A stretch of 5,493 nt of DNA, from assembly GCA_964399955.1 (NCBI GenBank), contig CAYNST010000168.1, positions 1 to 5,493 of the forward strand, written 5' to 3'. Source of the DNA: CAYNST01 sp964399955. GTDB taxonomy: Bacteria > Pseudomonadota > Gammaproteobacteria > Pseudomonadales > Cellvibrionaceae. Below are positions 1 through 5,493 of this stretch, piece by piece. Numbering within the stretch: the first letter of the stretch is position 1; each line of letters begins with the position of its first letter. A program made the translations under genes and the position numbers. Under the pieces are notes generated by a model. The model had not been told where the DNA came from. It was given only the letters and a program-made list of their open reading frames with translations, and did no database searches.

Positions 1-812
1 AAATGCTCGGCATAGGCGTCGCCGGTGTATTTGAAGTACAGCCCCAGGTTATGGTCTACCTTTGGCAGGATGATGTGCTGATGGGCTATGCCTTGCTGTT
101 CGAATACTTCTGCCAAGGGGGTGAAGGCGTTGGGGCGGTCGATGTCGCCGTTGACCATCAGGGCATGAAAGCCCATTTTTTTGAATAAAGTGGCGTGTTC
201 GCGGGCAGCGTCGAGCTGGGTTTCGCTTTCTCGCCACAGGCCGCCGCCCCAGCTGGCAGCGCCGCCAAACATGCCGGGGTGGCGCAGTGACAGGCTGATT
301 GCGCCGGCGCCGCCCATGGAGAAGCCGGCAAGGGTTCGGTAATTGGGCTGGGTGCGGACGCGGTACTGGCTTTCTATGTGAGGAATCAGTTCGTTGATGA
401 GCATGTGCTCCTGCTCACCAAGGTAATGGCGATTGCCACCGTTGGGGAAAACAATGATGGGTTCTGGCAAATTGTGTTTTTTCAGTGATTTGCGCAGGAA
501 GGGTGCAAAGCCTTTGACATCACTGTTTTCACTGCCGCGGTAACCGTGCAGGTAATAAATTACGGGGTAAGATTCTTCACTGCTGGCGTAGTCCCGGGGA
601 AGGCTCACGCTTACGCCTATTTCATGGCCCATCGTGTCACTGTGGAAAGCAAAATGCTGAACATTGCGCAATTTTTTTCCCGGCTCAGTGACCCAGGCGG
701 CTTCCCCTCCTTGGGATGAGGATTTGGAGCAAGCTGTGATCAGTGCGGCAAACAAGGAGAAAAAAAACAACCCTGCGCACCAGTGGAATGGCTTGGAATG
801 TGACACACGCAT
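1..812 (-). CDS. Lipoprotein alpha/beta-hydrolase esterase, esterase D/feruloyl esterase type (C-terminus cut by window edge)
   Basis: I translated 270 codons from the ATG at 812 with no stop; the frame runs off the left edge. The N-terminus is a lipoprotein signal: basic start (MRVSHSK), hydrophobic core (about residues 12-25) and lipobox I-T-A-C with Cys28. Ser29 at +2 would favour the outer membrane by the Lol rule. The mature part matches the PF00756 esterase fold: YYLHGY (86-91, oxyanion-hole region), nucleophile elbow GFSMGG (163-168, Ser165), NGDID (221-225, probable acid Asp223) and VDHNLG (252-257, His254). The triad is therefore complete and little is missing at the C-terminus. Relatives (S-formylglutathione hydrolase, feruloyl and acetylxylan esterases) cleave carboxylic esters; the lipid anchor argues for an envelope or extracellular substrate, which I cannot name. 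AAAAGG lies only 3 nt before the ATG, a close and weak ribosome site. The gene follows the acyltransferase after 90 bases, so operon membership is possible but unproven. Confidence 0.9.
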   Translation of the reverse strand, partial: MRVSHSKPFHWCAGLFFFSLFAALITACSKSSSQGGEAAWVTEPGKKLRNVQHFAFHSDTMGHEIGVSVSLPRDYASSEESYPVIYYLHGYRGSENSDVKGFAPFLRKSLKKHNLPEPIIVFPNGGNRHYLGEQEHMLINELIPHIESQYRVRTQPNYRTLAGFSMGGAGAISLSLRHPGMFGGAASWGGGLWRESETQLDAAREHATLFKKMGFHALMVNGDIDRPNAFTPLAEVFEQQGIAHQHIILPKVDHNLGLYFKYTGDAYAEH

Positions 813-902
813 AAACCTTTTGAATGCAAATAGTTAGAGTTGGGGCTAGCTGCGGGTGGACGCCGGCGGATCAACAAGTGGCGTTTTTCAGGCCCGTCCC
901 AG
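813..902 (-). other. Short intergenic gap between acyltransferase and esterase genes
   Basis: Ninety bases separate the acyltransferase stop (TAG, 905-903) from the esterase ATG. I see no GC-rich hairpin followed by a T run on the minus strand, only the short palindrome CGCCGGCG near 861-868. I also see no convincing -35/-10 pair. This leaves readthrough from the NRPS-acyltransferase pair as the simplest reading, but a weak private promoter for the esterase cannot be excluded. Confidence 0.4.
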
Positions 903-2045
903 CTATTCATCATCAACTTGAACTGCAGCGGCAGTTACGGCTGCCCGCCTGTTTTTGAACTTCACTGCAGCCACCAGGCCCTTTACCAGCAAACTGCTGT
1001 ACAGGGTCCCGTTGTGGGTATAAAAAATGCCGACCGGCTGCGTCTTGGGGTGCCAGCGATTGATCCAGTCAACGCCGGTAACAAAACTTACAGAACCGAG
1101 CTGCCCGGATTGACAGCCGTATTCGATCAATTTGCCAAGTATCAGATAACCAGGGCTGATGGCCGCAAAGTCTTCACGAAAACCAATTTTTAGCAGGTAT
1201 AAACGGCCGTTTACCTGCACACCAAACTGGGCGGCAATGACCGTGTTGTCCAGGTACAGAAGATTGATCTGACACTGGCCCAGCTCGCCGTAACTCTGCA
1301 GCAGAGATTGGTAATAAGCCAACTTAGCCGGCTGCTTAACGATGCTGGTGCCGCGCTGGCCCTTCCAGCCGGAATCCTCCACCTGAAGAAACTGCTCAAA
1401 TGCCGGCTGCAGCGCGTCCACCTGGGTGACGCAGTCCAGCCGTAGGCTGCCCTGTTCTTCTGCCTTGCGCATTTTTTTTTGCAGGCCTTTGCGGAACTTG
1501 CTGCTGTAGCCCGCCCAGAAGCTGTCTAAGCCGGAGGAGAAATCCAGGTACTTGGAGTGGTGAGTAATCCGAATAGTTGCGGGATCATCCAGAATGCTTA
1601 CTGCGGCGCCGTCGGCCAGGGCGCACTGCCAGCGAACAAACGCGAAGTAGGGCAAACTTTTTTTCATCTGCCTGATAATAGCCGCCCTATAGCCGCTTAA
1701 AGGTAGCGCCGCCAGCACATCATTAACGCCCATCTCGTTGGGGTAAAACAGCTGCAGCACGGGCAACTTTACGCGCCCTTTGCTGAGGTAGCTTCGCTCG
1801 AACGGCAGCACCGCAAACAGTGTGCTCTGCTGGTCGTAGAGGGCGGCAAAACACACGTTGCGGTCTTCGGCCCGATTGTGGAGCTCCGCTCTGTACCAAC
1901 CCGGGAAATGCAAAAAGTGTGTGCCGCTTTTTTTTGCAAGAGCAAGCCACTGCGGTTCGAGCTTGAGCAGGCCCCGCTTACCTACAAATATGTCAACCAA
2001 CTTGAGGTTGGGCTTCTGCATGGGTCTACCGCTTTCCGGCCTCAT
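903..2045 (-). CDS. FemAB/CelD-like GNAT-fold acyltransferase (Acetyltransf_6 type)
   Basis: The 380-residue product has the hallmarks of the PF13480 (BioF2/CelD-like, FemAB-related) acyltransferase family. These are a basic helix FRKGLQKKMRKAEEQG (184-199), the motif EDSGWKGQRGTSI (223-235), a strand-helix unit LYLLKIGFREDF...SPGYLILGKLIEYG (282-310), and VDWINRWHP (325-333). There is no signal peptide or clear membrane segment, so it is probably cytoplasmic. Family members transfer acyl or aminoacyl groups to amines, often on exopolysaccharide or cell-wall precursors; the substrate here is not visible. The first ATG (2045) lies inside the end of the NRPS gene and overlaps it by 20 bases. 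An alternative ATG at 2021 (Met9) sits just after the NRPS stop and has GGAAAG about 12 bases upstream, so it may be the real start. Either way translation should be coupled to the NRPS. The gene has A9, A8 and A7 runs. Family call is good; donor and acceptor are unknown. Confidence 0.9.
   Translation of the reverse strand: MRPESGRPMQKPNLKLVDIFVGKRGLLKLEPQWLALAKKSGTHFLHFPGWYRAELHNRAEDRNVCFAALYDQQSTLFAVLPFERSYLSKGRVKLPVLQLFYPNEMGVNDVLAALPLSGYRAAIIRQMKKSLPYFAFVRWQCALADGAAVSILDDPATIRITHHSKYLDFSSGLDSFWAGYSSKFRKGLQKKMRKAEEQGSLRLDCVTQVDALQPAFEQFLQVEDSGWKGQRGTSIVKQPAKLAYYQSLLQSYGELGQCQINLLYLDNTVIAAQFGVQVNGRLYLLKIGFREDFAAISPGYLILGKLIEYGCQSGQLGSVSFVTGVDWINRWHPKTQPVGIFYTHNGTLYSSLLVKGLVAAVKFKNRRAAVTAAAVQVDDE
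2019..2045 (-). other. NRPS stop / acyltransferase start junction (translational coupling)
   Basis: Reading the minus strand, ATG at 2045-2043 overlaps the last codons of the NRPS in a different frame. The NRPS ends with TAG at 2028-2026, and a second acyltransferase-frame ATG lies at 2021-2019, four bases later. No Shine-Dalgarno precedes 2045. GGAAAG precedes 2021 at a slightly long distance. The arrangement is typical of termination-reinitiation coupling and suggests the two proteins are made in a fixed ratio. Confidence 0.6.
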
Positions 2046-4614
2046 AGGATTTGATAAGTTTATACACTTCGGCTACCGCGCCACTGCGCACCAGGCCCAG
2101 ATGGTGGGTATCCACGCTTTTTACGGTAAGTGCGCCGTGGATGAACGGCGAGAGCCCGTAATCGTATTTACCGCGCCGCCCCAGACCAAAATCCATGAAA
2201 CGGGCTTTGATCAACAATGCATCAAAGTTGTAGCAGTTGTTTTCCTTTTCATAAACAAGCGCAGCGCGATCAAAGGCCTTTTCGCGCAGTTGCTGAGCGG
2301 GTGCCCTCTGCGGCGGCTCAGCCCCTTGGGGGCTTGACCGGGCAGCCTGGGGTGCCGGTTGAGACGGCTTGGCGGTAAAACGCCACAGCCCTCGCAACCC
2401 CTTGCGCCTTACAATACCGCCAAGGTCGGCAATTAATTTGGGAACCGAGCGGTAAAAGCTGGTGGATACATAGGTATCCAGCAATACCACGCTTGCGATA
2501 TCCACACCCTCTTTGCGGAAGCGTTTGGCCGCCTCCAGCGCTACCAGCCCACCAAAGGACAGCCCTACCAGCGTCATCCGCGACAGCTCTCCCTGTCGTT
2601 TGATGGCTTCCACGTATGAGTCCACCAATTTGTCGAAGGAGTACTCCAACTGCCCCTTCTGCTGCTGGGCTTCAATGAAGGCAATTTCATCCTGGGCAAA
2701 CACACCGTACACCGGCCGCTCACCGGTAAACTGGTCTGCCAGAGTCTGATAGATCTCTACACCGCACAAACAAAACACCGGGTCGCCGGTGGAGGTGGCG
2801 TTTAGTCTGACTACACTCGCGCCGCCTGTCTGGTCCCCCACCCAGTCGCGCAACTGACGAATGGTGGGGGCTTCGAACAGTGCCATCGCCGAAAAGGTCA
2901 TCCCCGTGGCCTTGTTCATTTCATGAGCAACTTGCAGTGCCAGCAAAGAATGGCCGCCCAGGCTGAAAAAATTGTCGTCCAGGTCAATGCCCTTGATGGC
3001 CAGCGCCTTCTCCCACACCGCGATCAGACTGCGGTCAATATCATCGCGCGCCCCCAATGCCGCTTTTTTGGTTTGTTGACTGACTCTTTCCGCGCCCAGC
3101 AACGCCAACTGCTGCCGATCAATTTTGTTATTGGCCGTCATCGGGAACTCATCCAGCGGCAAAAAGTGTTGCGGCACCATGTGCGGGGGCAACACACTGA
3201 CGCAGAAACTGCGCAGCGTCTCAATGTCTATGGGGGAGCCCAGATAGAACGCAATCAAACGCTTGTCGTTATCGGCAAAGGTTGACGCAACCACCGCAGC
3301 CTGGCGAATCCCGTCCAATGTTTCCAGGACGGTTTCAATCTCCAGTGGCTCTATGCGATAGCCACGTATTTTAAGCTGATTGTCTATGCGATTAAGGTAT
3401 TCGACCAGCCCGTCCGGGTGAAGCACCACCCGGTCACCGGTCCTGTACACCCGGCCTGAGTCCAACTCTGGCAACTGCAGAAAGCGCTGGTCGGTCAGCT
3501 CCTGCTTGCCAAAGTATCCCGGTGCCACTCCGGCCCCACCTATCAGCAGTTCTCCAGGGGTTCCGGCCGGCACAGGCTGCAGCTGATCGTCCACGACAAA
3601 TATACGGGTTTGACGGATGGGGCGGCCAATGTAGACCTTCTCGTCTGGCGCCTGAATACGATGACACAGTGACCAGACGGTGGTCTCGGTGGGACCGTAC
3701 AGGTTCCACAGCTCTGACGCCGCAGCAAACATCAGCGGCTGCAAATCTTTTGGCAGTGCCTCACCACCTACCAGAATTTTTAGTGGCTGCGCCGGCTGCC
3801 AGCCGTTGCCCAACAACATGCGCCAGCTAGCGGGCGTGGCCTGCATCACCGTTATGGCGTGCTGGTTGATGAGCGTCTGCAGGGCAGACTGCGAAACCGA
3901 CTCCTCCCGCGAGGCCACCACCACGTGGGCACCCACAAACAGTGGTACAAACAGCTCCAATATATGAATATCGAAGGAGATGGTGGTCACTGCCAACAGG
4001 CGATCGCCTTGGCCAATTCCGGGGGCCTCGGTCATGGCCAACAGGAAGTTGGTGAGATTGGCTCGGGTTATGGCCACGCCCTTGGGATCACCCGTCGAGC
4101 CCGAGGTGTAGATGATGTAGGCCAAGTCGTCTGGCTGGGCCGCTGCATTGGCAAGGCTCACCGGAGTTGCGGGGACGGGCTGAGCCAGCAAGGCGGCCAG
4201 GGTTACTGACTTGCCGCTGAAGGCCAGATCTGCCGGCGCTGCATCGCACACCAGCAGAGTCACGCCGGCATCCTTGAGGATGTACGCTTGCCGGCTAAGC
4301 GGATAGGCAGGGTCCACCGGGATATAGGAGGCACGCAGAGACCAGATGGCAAGCAGCAGGGGCAGCAGTGACGCAGAGCGGGAGACGCCGACGGCCAACT
4401 TGTCCCCCGGCCCTACCCCCTCCGCTCTTAGCGCCTGCGCCAGGCCAGCCGCCGCCCGGGACAAATCGCCGTAGCTGTACTGTTGGGCCGCAAAAGTTTG
4501 CGCCGGAGCGCGTGCCTGGTGTTGCGCCCGCTGATCAAAACACGCAAGCAGGTCTGCCTCCGGCAGGGCCGGCAGGGGTGTGGGTTTATTGTTATTTGTA
4601 GGCATGGCCATCAC
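2026..4614 (-). CDS. Single-module nonribosomal peptide synthetase, A-PCP-TE, predicted glycine-activating
   Basis: This 862-residue protein has three domains. Adenylation domain (about 20-505): A3 YTSGSTGDPKG (169-179), A5 NLYGPTETT (304-312), A7 YRTGD (390-394), A8 DNQLKIRGYR (411-420), and the A10 lysine in NNKIDR (Lys497). Carrier domain (about 525-595): DNFFSLGGHSL with phosphopantetheine Ser556. Thioesterase (about 612-862): GLSFGG with Ser686, Asp713 in LLDTY, and His837 or His838 in VDTHHLG, a complete triad. Aligned by eye to GrsA-Phe, the specificity residues are D215 I216 L219 Q258 L281 G283 L305 V313 W314 K497. That differs from the known glycine code DILQLGLIWK only at V313. Asp215, which binds the alpha-amino group, is kept, so an amino acid rather than a keto acid is expected. 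There is no condensation domain; the A domain starts almost at the N-terminus. Start codons GTG 4614, ATG 4611 and ATG 4605 are all possible; none has a clear ribosome site, and an in-frame TAG at 4635 rules out a longer form. A Pro/Ala/Gln-rich stretch interrupts the thioesterase at 750-775. Confidence 0.95.
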   Translation of the reverse strand: MMAMPTNNNKPTPLPALPEADLLACFDQRAQHQARAPAQTFAAQQYSYGDLSRAAAGLAQALRAEGVGPGDKLAVGVSRSASLLPLLLAIWSLRASYIPVDPAYPLSRQAYILKDAGVTLLVCDAAPADLAFSGKSVTLAALLAQPVPATPVSLANAAAQPDDLAYIIYTSGSTGDPKGVAITRANLTNFLLAMTEAPGIGQGDRLLAVTTISFDIHILELFVPLFVGAHVVVASREESVSQSALQTLINQHAITVMQATPASWRMLLGNGWQPAQPLKILVGGEALPKDLQPLMFAAASELWNLYGPTETTVWSLCHRIQAPDEKVYIGRPIRQTRIFVVDDQLQPVPAGTPGELLIGGAGVAPGYFGKQELTDQRFLQLPELDSGRVYRTGDRVVLHPDGLVEYLNRIDNQLKIRGYRIEPLEIETVLETLDGIRQAAVVASTFADNDKRLIAFYLGSPIDIETLRSFCVSVLPPHMVPQHFLPLDEFPMTANNKIDRQQLALLGAERVSQQTKKAALGARDDIDRSLIAVWEKALAIKGIDLDDNFFSLGGHSLLALQVAHEMNKATGMTFSAMALFEAPTIRQLRDWVGDQTGGASVVRLNATSTGDPVFCLCGVEIYQTLADQFTGERPVYGVFAQDEIAFIEAQQQKGQLEYSFDKLVDSYVEAIKRQGELSRMTLVGLSFGGLVALEAAKRFRKEGVDIASVVLLDTYVSTSFYRSVPKLIADLGGIVRRKGLRGLWRFTAKPSQPAPQAARSSPQGAEPPQRAPAQQLREKAFDRAALVYEKENNCYNFDALLIKARFMDFGLGRRGKYDYGLSPFIHGALTVKSVDTHHLGLVRSGAVAEVYKLIKSYEAGKR
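2290..2367 (-). other. Low-complexity Pro/Ala/Gln-rich insert within the thioesterase domain
   Basis: Residues 750-775 of the NRPS are rich in Pro, Ala, Gln and Arg, and lie between the catalytic Asp713 and His837/838. Type I thioesterases usually have a mobile lid in the region after the nucleophile, so this may be an extended, disordered lid or a linker. At DNA level it contains a compact perfect hairpin, AGCCCC-TTG-GGGGCT (2320-2334). The insert keeps the reading frame and does not remove a catalytic residue. Confidence 0.6.
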
Positions 4615-4728
4615 TGATTGTCGGCGCTGAAGCTAGAAGCTAACCCGCCGGTCAGCACTGCAGCTCGCCGTATGAAATTGGAAATCGCGCCGGAACAGCT
4701 ATGCCCGTCGCCTCAAAAATGCTCGCCT

Positions 4729-4745
4729 GATGCATCGAATGCATC
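4729..4745. promoter_or_regulatory. Perfect 17-base dyad, candidate operator upstream of the NRPS
   Basis: The sequence GATGCAT-CGA-ATGCATC is a perfect inverted repeat with 7-base arms and a 3-base centre. Each arm also contains the self-complementary ATGCAT, so the site is both inverted and directly repeated. It lies about 115 bases upstream of the NRPS start, where a transcription factor could act. No regulator gene is in the window, so the bound protein is unknown and the operator role is inference. Confidence 0.35.
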
Positions 4746-4797
4746 TGCCATGGCGATAAAGCCTGCCCTGCACTGCCTCTCATAGTTACGGCCGCCA

Positions 4798-4829
4798 CTT
4801 GTTTTTGTTCATTTTTCAGCAAAAACAAG
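4798..4829. repeat. Inverted repeat with 10-bp perfect arms, AT-rich
   Basis: CTTGTTTTTG at 4798-4807 pairs perfectly with CAAAAACAAG at 4820-4829 across a 12-base loop. Neither side is followed by a T run, and the stem is AT-rich, so an intrinsic terminator is unlikely. It lies about 185-215 bases upstream of the NRPS start and could be an operator, a cruciform site or a leader-RNA hairpin if transcription begins further upstream. Confidence 0.5.
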
Positions 4830-5076
4830 GCCGCGATCACAAAACACCGCCGCATCAAGGGTTATGATCAGAGCAATCTGTTTCTTCTTGACTCTGCAGT
4901 GTAGAAACAGCCGACACCATTAAAGTTTCCCTGCAGCAACCGCCTTTCTAGGTTGAGCTGCAGGTGGGACTGACCGCAGTATTGCTTGGGGCCGTTCAGC
5001 ATAGCTGCAGACTCCCTACTTTGAAACCCTGCACAAACTTTTGCGGCGGCTTGGCCTGTCACCAGCAACCCAGGGC

Positions 5077-5110
5077 TTGACTTGCCGGTTTGTACCGGTG
5101 GACCTTATCA
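5077..5110 (+). promoter_or_regulatory. Possible plus-strand promoter with internal dyad
   Basis: TTGACT (5077-5082) is a near-consensus -35 box. It is followed by the dyad CCGGT-TTGT-ACCGG (5085-5098) and then TTATCA (5105-5110). The order recalls MerR-family promoters, where an operator dyad fills a long spacer, but the spacing to TTATCA is about 22 bases, longer than the usual 19-20, and the -10 match is poor. No plausible gene follows on the plus strand; the first frame, from ATG 5111, ends after 18 codons. Weak call. Confidence 0.15.
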
Positions 5111-5151
5111 ATGATAGCTGCAACAGGTGCATTTTTCGCGGACGTAATGAT

Positions 5152-5370
5152 TCAGCTCATCCCGTGACTGTTCAAGTTGCTTGCCAATATGAGCAGAGCG
5201 CCGAGAACAATTGAGCCAAAACGGGTAAAACGGCCCACTTTTTGTGCTGCACCCTTCGTGGCGCCGTAATTCACAATGGTATCTGCCATTTTGAACCAGG
5301 GCCCTGAGCCCACAACACAGGACGCTTCATCTAAAAAAGTGGCTCGGGGTGCTGCGCTTTCCACTGCCAA
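5152..5370 (-). CDS. Doubtful small ORF with a C-terminal hydrophobic segment
   Basis: An open frame encodes up to 72 residues from a TTG at 5370, or 45 from the ATG at 5289 (MADTIVNYG...). The C-terminal part has a hydrophobic stretch, GSIVLGALLILA, that could form one membrane helix. Codon choice is reasonable, and the same frame stays open upstream to a TAG at 5456-5454, about 100 codons in all. No start has a Shine-Dalgarno sequence and I recognise no family. It could be a small membrane protein, the remnant of a longer gene, or chance. Confidence 0.2.
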   Translation of the reverse strand: MAVESAAPRATFLDEASCVVGSGPWFKMADTIVNYGATKGAAQKVGRFTRFGSIVLGALLILASNLNSHGMS

Positions 5371-5476
5371 CCGAGTGGGCGCCCGAGCGGGTTCAAGTTC
5401 ATCTATTGGCGCTGCTGCACACTGGCGGCAATAACAGCCTGTTAATGCTGCCTATGCGCCGGCGCCCGCACCGCTA

Positions 5477-5493
5477 GGGTCTGTTGACGTTTC
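5477..5493 (+). mobile_element. Possible insertion-sequence end running off the right edge
   Basis: The window ends with GGGTCTGTTGACGTTTC directly after CTA, giving CTAG at the junction (5474-5477). The GGGTCTGTTGA-type start resembles terminal inverted repeats of some IS5-related elements, and CTAG/TA junctions are common targets. This is a resemblance from memory; only 17 bases are visible and no matching inverted copy (GAAACGTCAACAGACCC) occurs elsewhere in the window. Confidence 0.25.

Larger units (their letters stand above)
4615..5493. other. Intergenic region upstream of the NRPS, no convincing gene
   Basis: About 880 bases hold no protein I recognise on either strand. Short open frames exist on the minus strand (4652-4858, 4868-5068, 5152-5370), but none has a ribosome site or a recognisable domain. 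The region contains a perfect 17-base dyad (4729-4745), a long AT-rich inverted repeat (4798-4829), a TTGACT element followed by a CCGGT/ACCGG dyad (5077-5098), and a possible insertion-sequence end at the right edge. I found no tRNA, CRISPR, glycine riboswitch or clear terminator. I could not place a convincing sigma-70 promoter for the NRPS, so its promoter is unassigned, though it should lie here. Confidence 0.6.

Noticed and set aside
840..1193. Plus-strand open frame of 117 codons
   Set aside because: It lies almost entirely antisense to the acyltransferase gene, has no family signature and is a by-product of that gene's codon bias.
2320..2334. Hairpin AGCCCC-TTG-GGGGCT as a terminator
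   Set aside because: It is inside the NRPS coding frame and has no T run after it; it is best explained by Pro/Ala codons in the low-complexity insert.
1858..2337. Plus-strand open frame of 159 codons
   Set aside because: Antisense across the NRPS-acyltransferase junction; both sense products have clear domains and this one has none.
2923..3285. Plus-strand open frame antisense to the NRPS carrier and A-domain end
   Set aside because: No recognisable domain; the opposite strand carries the intact A10 and carrier motifs.
4615..4900. Glycine riboswitch in front of the glycine-activating NRPS
   Set aside because: It would make biological sense, but I could not find the conserved glycine aptamer core or tandem arrangement on the minus strand.
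4655..5010. Five CTGCAG hexamers in about 350 bases upstream of the NRPS
   Set aside because: CTGCAG is frequent throughout the window, also inside the genes, so the cluster probably reflects general composition rather than a binding array.
4868..5068. Minus-strand open frame of 66 codons
   Set aside because: No ribosome site, no recognisable motif, no membrane or signal segment, and no codon pattern that sets it apart from noncoding sequence.

Overview
The window looks like part of a Gram-negative, probably gammaproteobacterial chromosome. The support is a lipoprotein-type secreted esterase, proteobacterial-style codon use and moderately high GC. No rRNA or other taxonomic marker is present, so the assignment is inference. 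All three convincing genes lie on the minus strand and are read from right to left.

Region by region. (1) 5493-4615 is about 880 bases with no convincing gene. It holds a perfect 17-base dyad (4729-4745), a 10-bp-arm inverted repeat (4798-4829), a weak small ORF (5152-5370) and, at the very edge, a sequence resembling an insertion-sequence end (from 5477). (2) 4614-2026 encodes an 862-residue single-module nonribosomal peptide synthetase (NRPS) with the order adenylation - carrier protein - thioesterase and no condensation domain. The ten specificity residues I read from it, DILQLGLVWK, are nearly the classical glycine code. (3) 2045-903 encodes a FemAB/CelD-like GNAT-fold acyltransferase whose start overlaps or abuts the NRPS stop, so the two are very likely cotranslated. 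(4) 812-1 encodes a lipoprotein alpha/beta-hydrolase of the esterase D/feruloyl esterase type, with its C-terminus cut by the window edge. It lies 90 bases after the acyltransferase with no obvious terminator between.

How they may work together. The NRPS should adenylate glycine, or a close analogue, and hold it as a thioester on its own carrier domain. With no condensation domain, any amide or ester bond must be made by the thioesterase or by a partner enzyme. The coupled FemAB-like protein is the obvious candidate, because classical Fem proteins move glycine (from glycyl-tRNA) onto cell-wall precursors. The locus could therefore make a glycylated or N-acylglycine-type small molecule, or modify a surface polymer. 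That pairing is the most interesting feature of the window, but the product is unknown. Whether the esterase belongs to the same pathway cannot be decided from sequence alone.
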